Below, piece after piece: positions 17,156-25,292 of a DNA stretch of 64,000 nt; position 1 is the first letter of the stretch, and each line of letters begins with the position of its first letter. Location of the stretch: assembly GCA_031732755.1 (NCBI GenBank), contig JAVMKI010000052.1:46963-110962 (forward strand), given 5' to 3'. The position numbers and the translations under genes were made by a program. The notes under the pieces are model-generated. The model ran no database searches. It worked only from the letters and a program-made list of their open reading frames with translations, and had not been told where the DNA came from. The stretch comes from Contendibacter sp031732755 (GTDB lineage: Bacteria; Pseudomonadota; Gammaproteobacteria; Competibacterales; Competibacteraceae).

Positions 17156-17186
17156 AAAAAAAACCCCGCCATGCGGGGTTTTTTTA
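17156..17186 (+). terminator. Bidirectional Rho-independent terminator
   Basis: A-tract, then CCCCGC (17164-17169), three-base loop, GCGGGG (17173-17178), then seven T. It lies 23 bases after the lipoprotein stop and just before the end of the convergent gene, so it can serve both strands. Confidence 0.93.
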
Positions 17187-17192
17187 TGACCG

Positions 17193-18440
17193 TCACAGCC
17201 GACTCGGTGGAGGAAGCATCGGTGGTTCACCGGTTTCGTCACCGTCGGAGGGCTGGGCCACGGACGGTGAGTAGGGATAGGGCGCGGGAGAAGCCGGTGC
17301 GGATCGGTAAACCGGCGTTGCCGCCGCTGGCGGGTAAGAGTAACCCGCCGCTGGACTTCCATAGGGAGTGGCCGCGCCCGGCGGCGTGGATCGATAAGCC
17401 GGAGCAGGCGGATAGTTTGGCGTGGTGGCAGGTGACGCGGGGACGGGCGTCCGGTTGGCCACCGGTGCTTCGGGCATCGGTTCCCCGGAAGCCGGCGCGG
17501 TGGGTTGTCGCGCGATCGGCGCAGAAATCGGCACGGGAATGCCACTGAACTGTTCCACCGCCAGTTCCAGCGTGGCCTGATCCACACCGGCCATATCGGG
17601 GCCGGTCTTGGCGATGACCGCCTGGTGGGCCTGTTCCAGGGTCACCTTGATCGGCAAGTTGTCTTCCTCCAGCGGCGCGTGTGACTCGACCATCAACTGT
17701 CCGTTCAGCCGACCGACCTTCACCGGCTGGTCCACCAGCCGCACCGGCGTACCGACCGGTACCATGCCGAACAGGCGTTCGATGTCCTCCGGGTACATCC
17801 GCACGCAGCCGTGCGTGACCCGCATGCCGATGCCGTAGGGTTTGTTGGTGCCGTGGATCAGGTAGCCGGGCACGCCCAGCCGCATGGCGTAGCGCCCCAG
17901 GGGATTGTCCGGCCCCCCCGGAACCACGTCTGGCAGGATGTCACCCTCCTTGGCGTGTTCGGCCTTGATCGTGGTGGGCGGCCGCCACGGTGGATCAACC
18001 TCCTTGGCGACGACCTTGGTCAACCCCATTGGGGTCTTCCAATCCATCCGACCAATGCTGACCGGGTAGGTGATGACTACATGCTCCTCGCCGGGGTTGG
18101 CCTTCGGATAGTAATACAGCCGCATCTCCGCGATGTTGAGGATGATCCCCTCGCGCGGCGCGTCGGGCAGGATATGGCGAGTCGGCAACACGATGGGATT
18201 GCCTTCGCCGGGCGCCCAGCGATCCACGCCTGGGTTGGCGTGGACGATCTCGTCATAACCCAAGCCAAAACGGCGGGCGATATCCACCAACGTATCGTCC
18301 TTGGTCGCGTACATCACCTTGACCTGTCCGATCACATCGGTATCCGGAGGCGGCAAGGGGTAAACCGTCGCCTGCGCGGCGCTGGCGGTTAGCCATCCCA
18401 GCAGTAGCCAGTGGATGGATTTCAGGGGTTGGCTCGGCAT
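17193..18440 (-). CDS. L,D-transpeptidase (ErfK/YbiS family) with LysM-like domain
   Basis: 415 residues from ATG 18440, which directly precedes a signal peptide ending ..TASAAQA; the frame extends upstream but that stretch is not signal-like. A LysM-like peptidoglycan-binding region (VMYATKDDTLVDIARRFGLGYDEIVHANPGVD) precedes the YkuD domain. Catalytic residues lie in IHGTNKPYGIGMRVTHGCVRM, with cysteine in HGC. The last 100 residues are a low-complexity Pro/Ala/Tyr tail (..PAYRSTPPGAATPYGSP..), unusual for the family. ErfK/YbiS enzymes attach Lpp to peptidoglycan; the neighbouring Lpp-like gene is the natural substrate. Confidence 0.92.
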   Translation of the reverse strand: MPSQPLKSIHWLLLGWLTASAAQATVYPLPPPDTDVIGQVKVMYATKDDTLVDIARRFGLGYDEIVHANPGVDRWAPGEGNPIVLPTRHILPDAPREGIILNIAEMRLYYYPKANPGEEHVVITYPVSIGRMDWKTPMGLTKVVAKEVDPPWRPPTTIKAEHAKEGDILPDVVPGGPDNPLGRYAMRLGVPGYLIHGTNKPYGIGMRVTHGCVRMYPEDIERLFGMVPVGTPVRLVDQPVKVGRLNGQLMVESHAPLEEDNLPIKVTLEQAHQAVIAKTGPDMAGVDQATLELAVEQFSGIPVPISAPIARQPTAPASGEPMPEAPVANRTPVPASPATTPNYPPAPAYRSTPPGAATPYGSPAAGYSYPPAAATPVYRSAPASPAPYPYSPSVAQPSDGDETGEPPMLPPPSRL

Positions 18441-18759
18441 GGAAAGATCTCGTCTCCAGTGAGGACATAAAGATGAAATTTTGCCTGTAATTCCCCCACG
18501 GCGCCAGAATGGAATCGGGTCGGACGCCATCGAGCGCTGGACGATGAGGAAACGCGGGCCGTTTCGCCCTATTGGATTCGGCATGGTTCGCCGCGTTCCA
18601 CGCCAGCGCTGGATTCACCACTAAACCCTTACAGTCATAAAGCTTTTTGCCCCTGCTTGGGCTATAATTAAATCAATGTGGTTTAGCGGCCTGCCCAAGA
18701 ACAATCGCCATCCGCGTTCCACAACGCCGGATCGGCCCATCGAAAGACGGAGGTGGTCC
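18441..18759. other. Divergent control region upstream of the hydrogenase operon
   Basis: 319 bases between the L,D-transpeptidase gene and hoxF. A consensus -10 TATAAT lies at 18663-18668 on the plus strand, with no good -35, which may mean an activator is needed. I found no sigma-54 type GG-N10-GC promoter at the expected position. An in-frame ATG at 18676 lies within this stretch, but the GGAGGT-preceded ATG at 18760 is the better hoxF start. Confidence 0.5.
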
Positions 18760-20577
18760 ATGGCGGAATCTGACACGCTCACCCAAACAGTCCACGATAT
18801 CGTTCAGCGCCATGGCGGCATGCCGACCCGGTTGCTGCAAATCCTGCGCGACGTGCAAGACCGCCTGACCTGGCTGGCGCCCGAAACTTTGGAGTGCGTC
18901 GCCGAGGAACTTGGCATCTCTCCAGTGAAGGTGCGCGGCGTCGCCGAGTTCTACTCGTTCCTTTACACCGCGCCGCGCGGTTCCTACGACATCCTGTTCA
19001 GCGACAACATCACCGACCGGATGCTGGGCAACCGTGCGTTGTTGCACTATCTCTGCGACCGACTGGGCGTCGGGATTGGTGAAACCCGCGCGGATGGCGT
19101 GGTGACGGTCGGGACCACCTCCTGCACTGGCATGTGCGACCAGGGACCAGCGGCGCTGATCAACGGCTACGCGCTCACCCGCCTCGACAAGCCCCGCCTG
19201 GACCAGATTGCCGAATTGGTCAACGGGCAAATCCCGCTGGCGCAATGGCCGCGCGAATTCTTCGAGGTGGTCAGCAACATTCGCCGCGCCGATATTCTGC
19301 TGGGCCGGCATTTCGCCGACGGCGCGGCGCTGCGGGCGGTGCTGAAACGCGGCCCGGAGTCGATCCTGGAGGAGATGGTCAAATCCGGCCTGCGCGGCCA
19401 GGGTGGGGCCGGGTTCAAATCGGCGGCCAAGTGGATTTCCTGCCGCAACGCCCCCGGTGAAGTGAAATATGTGGTCTGCAACGCCGACGAGGGCGAACCG
19501 GGCACCTTCAAGGACCGGGTGCTGATGCAGGATTTCGCCGATCTGGTGTTCGAAGGCATGACCTTGTGCGGTCGGGTCATCGGCGCGCGCCAAGGCTTCG
19601 TCTACCTGCGCGGCGAATACCGCTATCTGCTGGATGCACTCCAAGAGACCTTGCGGCGGCGGCACGAGGTGGGACTGCTGGGTGACGCTATCCTGGGTGA
19701 TCCGACCTTCAGTTTCGATATCGATATCCACCTTGGCGCTGGGGCCTACGTCTGCGGCGAGGAATCGGCCCTGATTGAATCGCTGGAAGGCAAGCACGGG
19801 GTGCCGCGCATTCGGCCACCTTTTCCCACGACCCACGGCTATCTGAACAAGCCGACCGTGGTCAACAACGTCGAGACGTTCGCGGCCGCCGCCAAGATCG
19901 CGGTGGAGGGCGGCGCCTGGTTCGCCAGCCGGGGCACGGCGGAGTCGAAGGGCACCAAGCTGCTCAGCCTCAGCGGCGATTGCGAGCGGCCCGGCATTTA
20001 CGAATACCCCTTCGGCGTCACCGTGCGGCGAGTGCTGGAGGATTGCGGTGCGCCGGACGCGCAGGGGATTCAGATGGCCGGTCCCGCCGGGCACATGATT
20101 TCCGCCCGCCAGTTCGACCGGCGCATCTGCTTCGAGGACCTGGCCACGGGCGGCTCATTCATGGTGTTCAACCAGCGGCGCGATATCCTGGACGGTATCC
20201 GCAATTTCACCCAGTTCTTCGTCCATGAAAGCTGCGGCTTCTGCACGCCCTGCCGGGTCGGCACCTCGCTGATGCGTGACCTGGTGACCAAGGTCCATGC
20301 GGGACACGGGACCCGCTACGATCTGGAGGAAATGCGCACGCTGGGCCGGATCATGCGGGTGGCCTGTCATTGCGGGTTGGGCCAGACCGCGCCCAATCCG
20401 GTGCTGGATAGCCTCGAACAGTTTCCGGACGCCTGGGAGCGGCGGCTGCGGTCCACCATCTTCGAACCGGCTTTCGATCTGGATGCGGCGCTGGAACAGG
20501 CCCGGTGGCTGACCGGCCGTGACGATGCGAATGCGCACCTGCGCGAGCAGGCGCCGACGACGGGAGCGACGCCATGA
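18760..20577 (+). CDS. hoxF: NAD-reducing [NiFe] hydrogenase, diaphorase large subunit HoxF
   Basis: 605 residues from ATG 18760 (GGAGGT upstream), matching the roughly 600-residue HoxF of Ralstonia, in which a NuoE-like domain is fused to the NuoF-like flavoprotein. It binds FMN and passes electrons between NAD(H) and the hydrogenase. Visible: NuoE-like residues 1-150; GLRGQGGAGF (FMN) and ADEGEPGTFKDR; GAYVCGEESALIESLEGK; and the [4Fe-4S] ligands in ESCGFCTPCRVG with a later CHCGLG. In the NuoE-like part only C122 and C126 remain of the usual four cluster cysteines. hoxU overlaps the stop by four bases. Confidence 0.95.
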   Translation: MAESDTLTQTVHDIVQRHGGMPTRLLQILRDVQDRLTWLAPETLECVAEELGISPVKVRGVAEFYSFLYTAPRGSYDILFSDNITDRMLGNRALLHYLCDRLGVGIGETRADGVVTVGTTSCTGMCDQGPAALINGYALTRLDKPRLDQIAELVNGQIPLAQWPREFFEVVSNIRRADILLGRHFADGAALRAVLKRGPESILEEMVKSGLRGQGGAGFKSAAKWISCRNAPGEVKYVVCNADEGEPGTFKDRVLMQDFADLVFEGMTLCGRVIGARQGFVYLRGEYRYLLDALQETLRRRHEVGLLGDAILGDPTFSFDIDIHLGAGAYVCGEESALIESLEGKHGVPRIRPPFPTTHGYLNKPTVVNNVETFAAAAKIAVEGGAWFASRGTAESKGTKLLSLSGDCERPGIYEYPFGVTVRRVLEDCGAPDAQGIQMAGPAGHMISARQFDRRICFEDLATGGSFMVFNQRRDILDGIRNFTQFFVHESCGFCTPCRVGTSLMRDLVTKVHAGHGTRYDLEEMRTLGRIMRVACHCGLGQTAPNPVLDSLEQFPDAWERRLRSTIFEPAFDLDAALEQARWLTGRDDANAHLREQAPTTGATP

Positions 20578-21314
20578 GCGAAGCGCAGAGTTTTACGCTG
20601 GATGGCCGGCGCATTCCGTTCCAGGACGGCCAGACCATCATGACCGCCGCGCTGGCCGCCGGGGTTTATATCCCGCATCTCTGTTTCAACCGGGAATTCG
20701 CCCCGCACGGCAGTTGCCGCGTCTGCCTGGTCCAGGTCAACGGTCGGGTGCAGGCGGCCTGCACCACCCCGGCGGCGGCGGGCCAGACGGTGCACAACGA
20801 GACCGGGGAGCTGCGCGAGATTCGACGCGGCATCCTGCAAATGCTGTTCGTGGAGGGCAACCACGTCTGTCCGGCCTGCGAGAAAAGTGGGGCTTGTCAG
20901 TTGCAGGCGGTGGCTTATTACGTCGGGATGCTGACGCCGCACTACACGCACTTCTATCCCCGCCGGCCGGTGGATGCCTCACATTCCGAAGCGGTGATCG
21001 ACTTCAACCGCTGCATCCTCTGCGAGCTGTGCGTGCGGGCCAGCCGCGACGTGGACGGCAAGAACGTGTTTGCGGTACAGGGGCGCGGCATCCAGGCGCA
21101 TCTAGTGGTCAACACTCCATCCGGCAAACTGGGCGCGACCAACTTCAGCATTACCGACAAGGCGGCGCAGGTCTGTCCGACTGGGGCCATTCTGACCAAG
21201 CACCGGGGTTACGAGATTCCCATCGGCCAGCGGCTCTACGACCGCAAGCCAATCAGCGTGGTGGGCGACGTGGCGACGCTGGCGGAAAGCAAGGGAGGAC
21301 GCCGCCATGAATGA
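20574..21314 (+). CDS. hoxU: NAD-reducing hydrogenase, diaphorase small subunit HoxU
   Basis: 246 residues, similar to the N-terminal part of NuoG. It carries the iron-sulfur wire between HoxF and HoxY. The N-terminal [2Fe-2S] ligands are C37, C48, C51 and C63. A His/Cys set follows in GNHVCPACEKSGACQLQ, and a further [4Fe-4S] set in FNRCILCELCVRA plus a late VCPTGAI. Start overlaps the hoxF stop (ATGA) and the 3' end overlaps hoxY by eight bases, so the operon is tightly coupled. Confidence 0.95.
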   Translation: MSEAQSFTLDGRRIPFQDGQTIMTAALAAGVYIPHLCFNREFAPHGSCRVCLVQVNGRVQAACTTPAAAGQTVHNETGELREIRRGILQMLFVEGNHVCPACEKSGACQLQAVAYYVGMLTPHYTHFYPRRPVDASHSEAVIDFNRCILCELCVRASRDVDGKNVFAVQGRGIQAHLVVNTPSGKLGATNFSITDKAAQVCPTGAILTKHRGYEIPIGQRLYDRKPISVVGDVATLAESKGGRRHE

Positions 21315-21849
21315 ACCTAAAGTAAAGATCGCCACCTGTTCGCTGGCCGGCTGTTTCGGTTGCCATATGTCGCTGCTTGACCTCGACGAGCGGCTGTTCG
21401 ATCTGGCCGAACGGATGGAACTGGACCGCAGCCCACTCACCGACGTCAAGGAGTTGAGCGATTGCGATCTCGGCCTGATCGAGGGCGGGGTGTGCAACGC
21501 CGAGAACGTCCATGTGCTGATGGAGTTTCGGGCGCGCTGCAAGACTCTGGTCGCCATCGGCGCCTGCGCGCTGAACGGCGGCGTCCCGGCGCTGCGCAAC
21601 CAGTACGACCTCAAGGAATGCCTGGAGGAGTCCTACCTGCGCGGGATCGGCCTGGTCAATCCCCAGATTCCCAACGATCCGGAGATTCCGTTGCTGCTGA
21701 ATAAAGTGCATCCGCTGCATGAAGTGGTGAAGATCGACTACTTCCTGCCGGGCTGTCCACCATCGGCGGACGCGATCTGGACCTTCGTGAATCAACTGCT
21801 GTCGGGCCAGCCGCTCGCGCTGCCCTATACCCAGATTCACTACGATTGA
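21307..21849 (+). CDS. hoxY: NAD-reducing hydrogenase, small subunit HoxY
   Basis: 180 residues, the short small-subunit type of group 3d enzymes, with no Tat signal and a single proximal [4Fe-4S] cluster. Likely ligands lie in TCSLAGCFGCHMS (C11, C16, C19), in GACALNGGVP and in LPGCPPSADAIW. It pairs with HoxH in the cytoplasm. It overlaps hoxU by eight bases and is followed 12 bases later by hoxH. Confidence 0.95.
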   Translation: MNEPKVKIATCSLAGCFGCHMSLLDLDERLFDLAERMELDRSPLTDVKELSDCDLGLIEGGVCNAENVHVLMEFRARCKTLVAIGACALNGGVPALRNQYDLKECLEESYLRGIGLVNPQIPNDPEIPLLLNKVHPLHEVVKIDYFLPGCPPSADAIWTFVNQLLSGQPLALPYTQIHYD

Positions 21850-21861
21850 GCGAGGCCCGTC

Positions 21862-23352
21862 ATGAGCACCCTGGAAACGGCCACCCAGCCGGAATATCTA
21901 TGTCGGATCGCCATTGACCCGCTCAGCCGGGTCGAAGGCCATGGCAAGGTTACGCTGCTCACGGATCGGGACCATCACATCCGTCAGGCGCGGTTGCACA
22001 TCGTCGAGTTTCGCGGCTTCGAGAAATTCATCCAGGGCCGGCCGTACTGGGAATTGCCCGTGGTGGTGCAGCGGCTGTGCGGAATCTGTCCGGTCAGCCA
22101 CAATCTGGCGGCGTCCAAGGCGATCGATCAACTGGTTGGCGCATCGCAAATCACCCCAACCGCCGAGAAAATCCGCCGATTGATGCACTACGGCCAGACC
22201 TTGCAATCGCACGCGGTGCATTTTTTCCATCTGGCCTCGCCGGATTTTCTGTTCGATTTCGACGATCCGACCGCGCACCGCAACGTTGGCGGCGTCATGG
22301 CCGATTTTCCCGATATCGCCCGCCAGGGCGTGCGGCTGCGCAAGTACGGCCAGGAGGTGATCCGCATCACCGCCGGTAAACGGGTGCACGGTTCCGGCAA
22401 CGTGCCCGGTGGGGTCAACAAGGCACTGACCTTGCCGGAGCGTAACTACCTGTTGGTCGATCTCGATCTGATGATCCAGTGGGGCCGCAATATCCTCAAG
22501 CTGATCAAGCAAGCCTACGCGCTGAGTCCCGGCTATTTCACTCATTTCGCCACCATCCGCTCCAACTATCTCAGTCTGGTTCGCGCCGACGGCGCGTTGG
22601 ATTTGTATCACGGCGGTTTGCGGGCCAGAAACGCCCAGGGCGATCCCCTGTTCGATCACCTGGATTACCGGCGCTATGCCCAGGTGCTGCGCGAGCAGGT
22701 CAAACCGTGGAGCTACATGAAGTTCCCCTTCATCAACTCGCTGGGGCCGGACAGGGGCTGGTATCGAGTGGGACCGCTGGCGCGGGTCAACAACTGCGAC
22801 TTTATTCCAACGCCCTTGGCCGAGGAGGAACGGCGGGAATTCATGGCGCTGGGTCAGGGCCAGCCGGTTCACCTGACCTTGGCCTATCACTGGGCGCGAA
22901 TGATCGAGTTGTTGCACGCCGCCGAGGCGATCCAGGGCTTGCTGCTCGACCCGGATATTTTCGGCGATGACCTGGTCGTGCGCGGTGAGATGACGCGCGA
23001 GGGCGTCGGCGTGATCGAAGCGCCGCGCGGCACGTTGTTCCACCATTACCGCATCAACGAGGATGGATTGGTCGAGAAAGCCAACCTGATCGTTTCCACC
23101 ACCAACAACAATCAGGCGATGAACGAATCCATCCGCCAGGTGGCGGAACGCTACCTAGATGGCAAGGAACTGACCGAGCCGCTGCTGAACCAGATCGAGG
23201 TTGCGGTGCGGGCTTACGACCCCTGCCTGTCCTGCGCCACTCACGCCTTGGGCCGGATGCCGCTTTATGTGGAATTGGTGGAAGAAGAGACGGGAACCGT
23301 GATGGATTGCCTGGCGCGGGATGCGGATGGAACCGTCCGGGACTCCCTCTAA
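21862..23352 (+). CDS. hoxH: NAD-reducing [NiFe] hydrogenase, large subunit HoxH
   Basis: 496 residues carrying the Ni-Fe(CN)2CO site. The two CxxC pairs are C73/C76 in RLCGICPVSH and C455/C458 in DPCLSCATH. The protein continues 35 residues past His461; in this family such an extension is removed by a dedicated protease after nickel insertion, and a candidate protease gene lies downstream at 23919. Together with HoxFUY this is a group 3d soluble bidirectional hydrogenase, coupling H2 to NAD+/NADH. General hyp maturation genes are absent from the window. Confidence 0.96.
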   Translation: MSTLETATQPEYLCRIAIDPLSRVEGHGKVTLLTDRDHHIRQARLHIVEFRGFEKFIQGRPYWELPVVVQRLCGICPVSHNLAASKAIDQLVGASQITPTAEKIRRLMHYGQTLQSHAVHFFHLASPDFLFDFDDPTAHRNVGGVMADFPDIARQGVRLRKYGQEVIRITAGKRVHGSGNVPGGVNKALTLPERNYLLVDLDLMIQWGRNILKLIKQAYALSPGYFTHFATIRSNYLSLVRADGALDLYHGGLRARNAQGDPLFDHLDYRRYAQVLREQVKPWSYMKFPFINSLGPDRGWYRVGPLARVNNCDFIPTPLAEEERREFMALGQGQPVHLTLAYHWARMIELLHAAEAIQGLLLDPDIFGDDLVVRGEMTREGVGVIEAPRGTLFHHYRINEDGLVEKANLIVSTTNNNQAMNESIRQVAERYLDGKELTEPLLNQIEVAVRAYDPCLSCATHALGRMPLYVELVEEETGTVMDCLARDADGTVRDSL

Positions 23353-23441
23353 ACAGTAGGGGATGCGGCGTTGAGAACATTAAGCCTGCATTCACTGACT
23401 GCAAGACGATAATGCGCTGACTCTCAACGGAGGTAACACGC

Positions 23442-23894
23442 ATGTCCTTGAACGATCCGAAATCGCCCATCCGTGGATTACTCATGACCGTCTTGATCGC
23501 GTCTTTCAGCGGGCTTGGTACGGTCTATGCCGCTGGCACCCCTGCGACCGGGAGCAACACGCCACCATCCGCCGTGACACCCGCGCCCGCCGCGACACCC
23601 ATGCCCGCTGTGACACCCGCGCCCGCCGCGACACCCGCGCCCGCCGCGACACCCGCGCCCGCCGCGACACCCGCGCCCACCGCGATACCCGCGCCCGCCG
23701 CAACGGCAAAATCAGCGGCAGGCGTTCCCGGCAATCCAGACGGTTCCTGCCCAGCCTCGGCGCCGGTCAAACTCTCCAAGTCGCGCATTTACCATGTGCC
23801 CGAGGACCCGAACTACAAGAACACCAAGGCCAAGCGCTGTTTTGAGAGCGCGCAAGCCGCGGAGCAAGCGGGTTATCGCGCGCCAAAGAAATAA
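23442..23894 (+). CDS. Small exported Pro/Ala-repeat protein with C-terminal sunset-like domain
   Basis: 150 residues with a strong GGAGGT eight bases before ATG. An N-terminal hydrophobic stretch (LLMTVLIASFSGLGTVYAAG) suggests export. Residues about 46-87 are seven copies of a six-residue TPAPAA-type repeat. The C-terminus, SKSRIYHVPEDPNYKNTKAKRCFESAQAAEQAGYR, matches the small cysteine-containing 'sunset'-type domain found near cell-surface nucleases and metal-binding proteins; I state that from pattern memory. It lies between hoxH and its protease gene, though nothing in it suggests a hydrogenase role. Confidence 0.75.
   Translation: MSLNDPKSPIRGLLMTVLIASFSGLGTVYAAGTPATGSNTPPSAVTPAPAATPMPAVTPAPAATPAPAATPAPAATPAPTAIPAPAATAKSAAGVPGNPDGSCPASAPVKLSKSRIYHVPEDPNYKNTKAKRCFESAQAAEQAGYRAPKK
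23577..23702 (+). repeat. 18-bp coding tandem repeat, seven units
   Basis: Seven near-identical 18-base units of the type ACACCCGCGCCCGCCGCG encode TPAPAA and variants TPMPAV, TPAPTA and IPAPAA. The frame is kept throughout. Confidence 0.92.
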
Positions 23895-23918
23895 CCGTGG
23901 TTACTACACACCGGCCTT

Positions 23919-24461
23919 GTGATTCCCTCTAGGCAATATCGCCCCAGCCTGTTGATTCTTGCCGTCGGCAATCCCAGCCGAGGCGACGACGCGCTGGGGC
24001 CGTTGTTTCTGGAACGGCTGGCGGCGCTGCGGGAGCAGCGCGACGACGGGAATGCGGTCGAGTTGCTCACCGACTTTCAGTTGCAGATTGAACACGCGGT
24101 GGATCTGGAGAACCGGGCGCTGGCGTTGTTCGTGGACGCCAGCATGTCCTGCCCACCGCCGTTTCAATTCACCCGCCTGCAATCGATGCGCGACACCAGC
24201 TATACCAGCCATGCCCTATCACCCGCCGCCGTGTTGCACGTCTACCGGCAGATCAACCACACCTCACCACCGCCAGCGTTTCAACTGGCCATCCGTGGCG
24301 AACACTTTGAACTGGGTGAGTCGCTGAGCGCAACCGCCGAGGCGCATCTGGCGGCGGCGCTGACGTTCGCCAGCCGATTGTTGACGAAACAGGATGTCGA
24401 AAGCTGGGGACGGTTCGCGGAAGTATGCCAGAATGCGCCCTGGCACCTTACCCAGAAATGA
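23919..24461 (+). CDS. hoxW: Hydrogenase maturation protease (HoxW-like)
   Basis: 180 residues from a GTG start. The N-terminus SLLILAVGNPSRGDDALGPLFLERL has the HycI/HoxW-family motif with acidic residues that bind nickel in the hydrogenase precursor; ALFVDASMS supplies the second conserved acidic residue, and SHALSP a histidine. It should remove the 35-residue HoxH tail. The exact start is uncertain because no clear ribosome binding site precedes the GTG. Its stop overlaps an ATG of the following cobJ-like gene. Confidence 0.85.
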   Translation: MIPSRQYRPSLLILAVGNPSRGDDALGPLFLERLAALREQRDDGNAVELLTDFQLQIEHAVDLENRALALFVDASMSCPPPFQFTRLQSMRDTSYTSHALSPAAVLHVYRQINHTSPPPAFQLAIRGEHFELGESLSATAEAHLAAALTFASRLLTKQDVESWGRFAEVCQNAPWHLTQK

Positions 24462-25237
24462 TCTTCATGCCGCTCACTCGACGACTCTACATTATCGGCA
24501 CCGGTCCCGGCGGGCTGGCACATCTCAGTCCCGCCGCCCGCGCGGCGCTGGAATCCTGCACCGACCTGGCTGGTCACGGCTTGTACCTGAATCTGCTCGG
24601 CGAGTTGGCCGAGGGCAAGATTCGTCACAAGACGCCGATGGGCGAGGAACTCGCCCGCGCCACGCTGGCGCTTGATCTTGCCGCCAGTGGCCGGACCACG
24701 GCGCTGATTTCCAGCGGCGACGCCGGCATCTACGGCATGGCGACGGTGGTATTCGAACTGTTGGCGCGCAAACCGAAGCCGGAATGGTCCGATGTTGAGA
24801 TCGAAGTCATCCCCGGCATTTCGGCTATGCAGGCAGCGGCGGCACGGGTCGGCGCGCCACTGGCGCACGACTTCTGCGTGATTTCCCTCTCCGACCTGCT
24901 GACGCCGTGGGAACTGATCGCCAAGCGCATCGACCTGGCCGGTCAGGGCGATTTCGCCATCGCCTTCTACAACGCGGTGTCCAACAAGCGCTCTTGGCAA
25001 CTGCTGGAAGCCCGGCAAATCCTGCTGCGCTATCGCCAGCCGGAAACGCCGGTCGTCGTCGCCTTCAACGTCACCCGCAAGGGCGAGCAACTCACCGTCA
25101 CCACCCTAGGCGAGCTGGACCCGGAACCGCTGAACATGTTGTCGCTGGTCCTGGTCGGCAACAGCGAAACCCGGCGAGCGGGCCAATGGGTCTATACCCC
25201 GCGCGGTTATCACACCAAGCCGGAACTGGCCGAGTGA
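24458..25237 (+). CDS. cobJ: Precorrin-3B C17-methyltransferase (CobJ/CbiH family)
   Basis: SAM-dependent tetrapyrrole methylase of about 259 residues. Family features: LYIIGTGPGGLAHLSPAARAAL at the N-terminus, ALISSGDAGIYGMA (SAM site), VIPGISAMQAAAARVGAPLAHDF, ISLSDLLTPWE and the terminal LSLVLVGNSETRR. CobJ catalyses C17 methylation with ring contraction in corrin synthesis. The ATG at 24458 overlaps the hoxW stop (ATGA); 24467 is an alternative. No other cobalamin gene is in the window, so an orphan corrin enzyme coupled to a hydrogenase protease is unexpected. Confidence 0.88.
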   Translation: MIFMPLTRRLYIIGTGPGGLAHLSPAARAALESCTDLAGHGLYLNLLGELAEGKIRHKTPMGEELARATLALDLAASGRTTALISSGDAGIYGMATVVFELLARKPKPEWSDVEIEVIPGISAMQAAAARVGAPLAHDFCVISLSDLLTPWELIAKRIDLAGQGDFAIAFYNAVSNKRSWQLLEARQILLRYRQPETPVVVAFNVTRKGEQLTVTTLGELDPEPLNMLSLVLVGNSETRRAGQWVYTPRGYHTKPELAE

Positions 25238-25292
25238 TGGACTCGGCGCGCGCTGGCGGACCGCCAGCGAACCACGATCCAGAATTCCTCGC

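Noticed and set aside
18673..20094. 473-codon minus-strand open frame opposite hoxF
   Set aside because: High-GC antisense shadow of a certain gene; no family features and no ribosome binding site. The same holds for the long minus frames opposite hoxH (21898-23046) and tldD (2213-3703).
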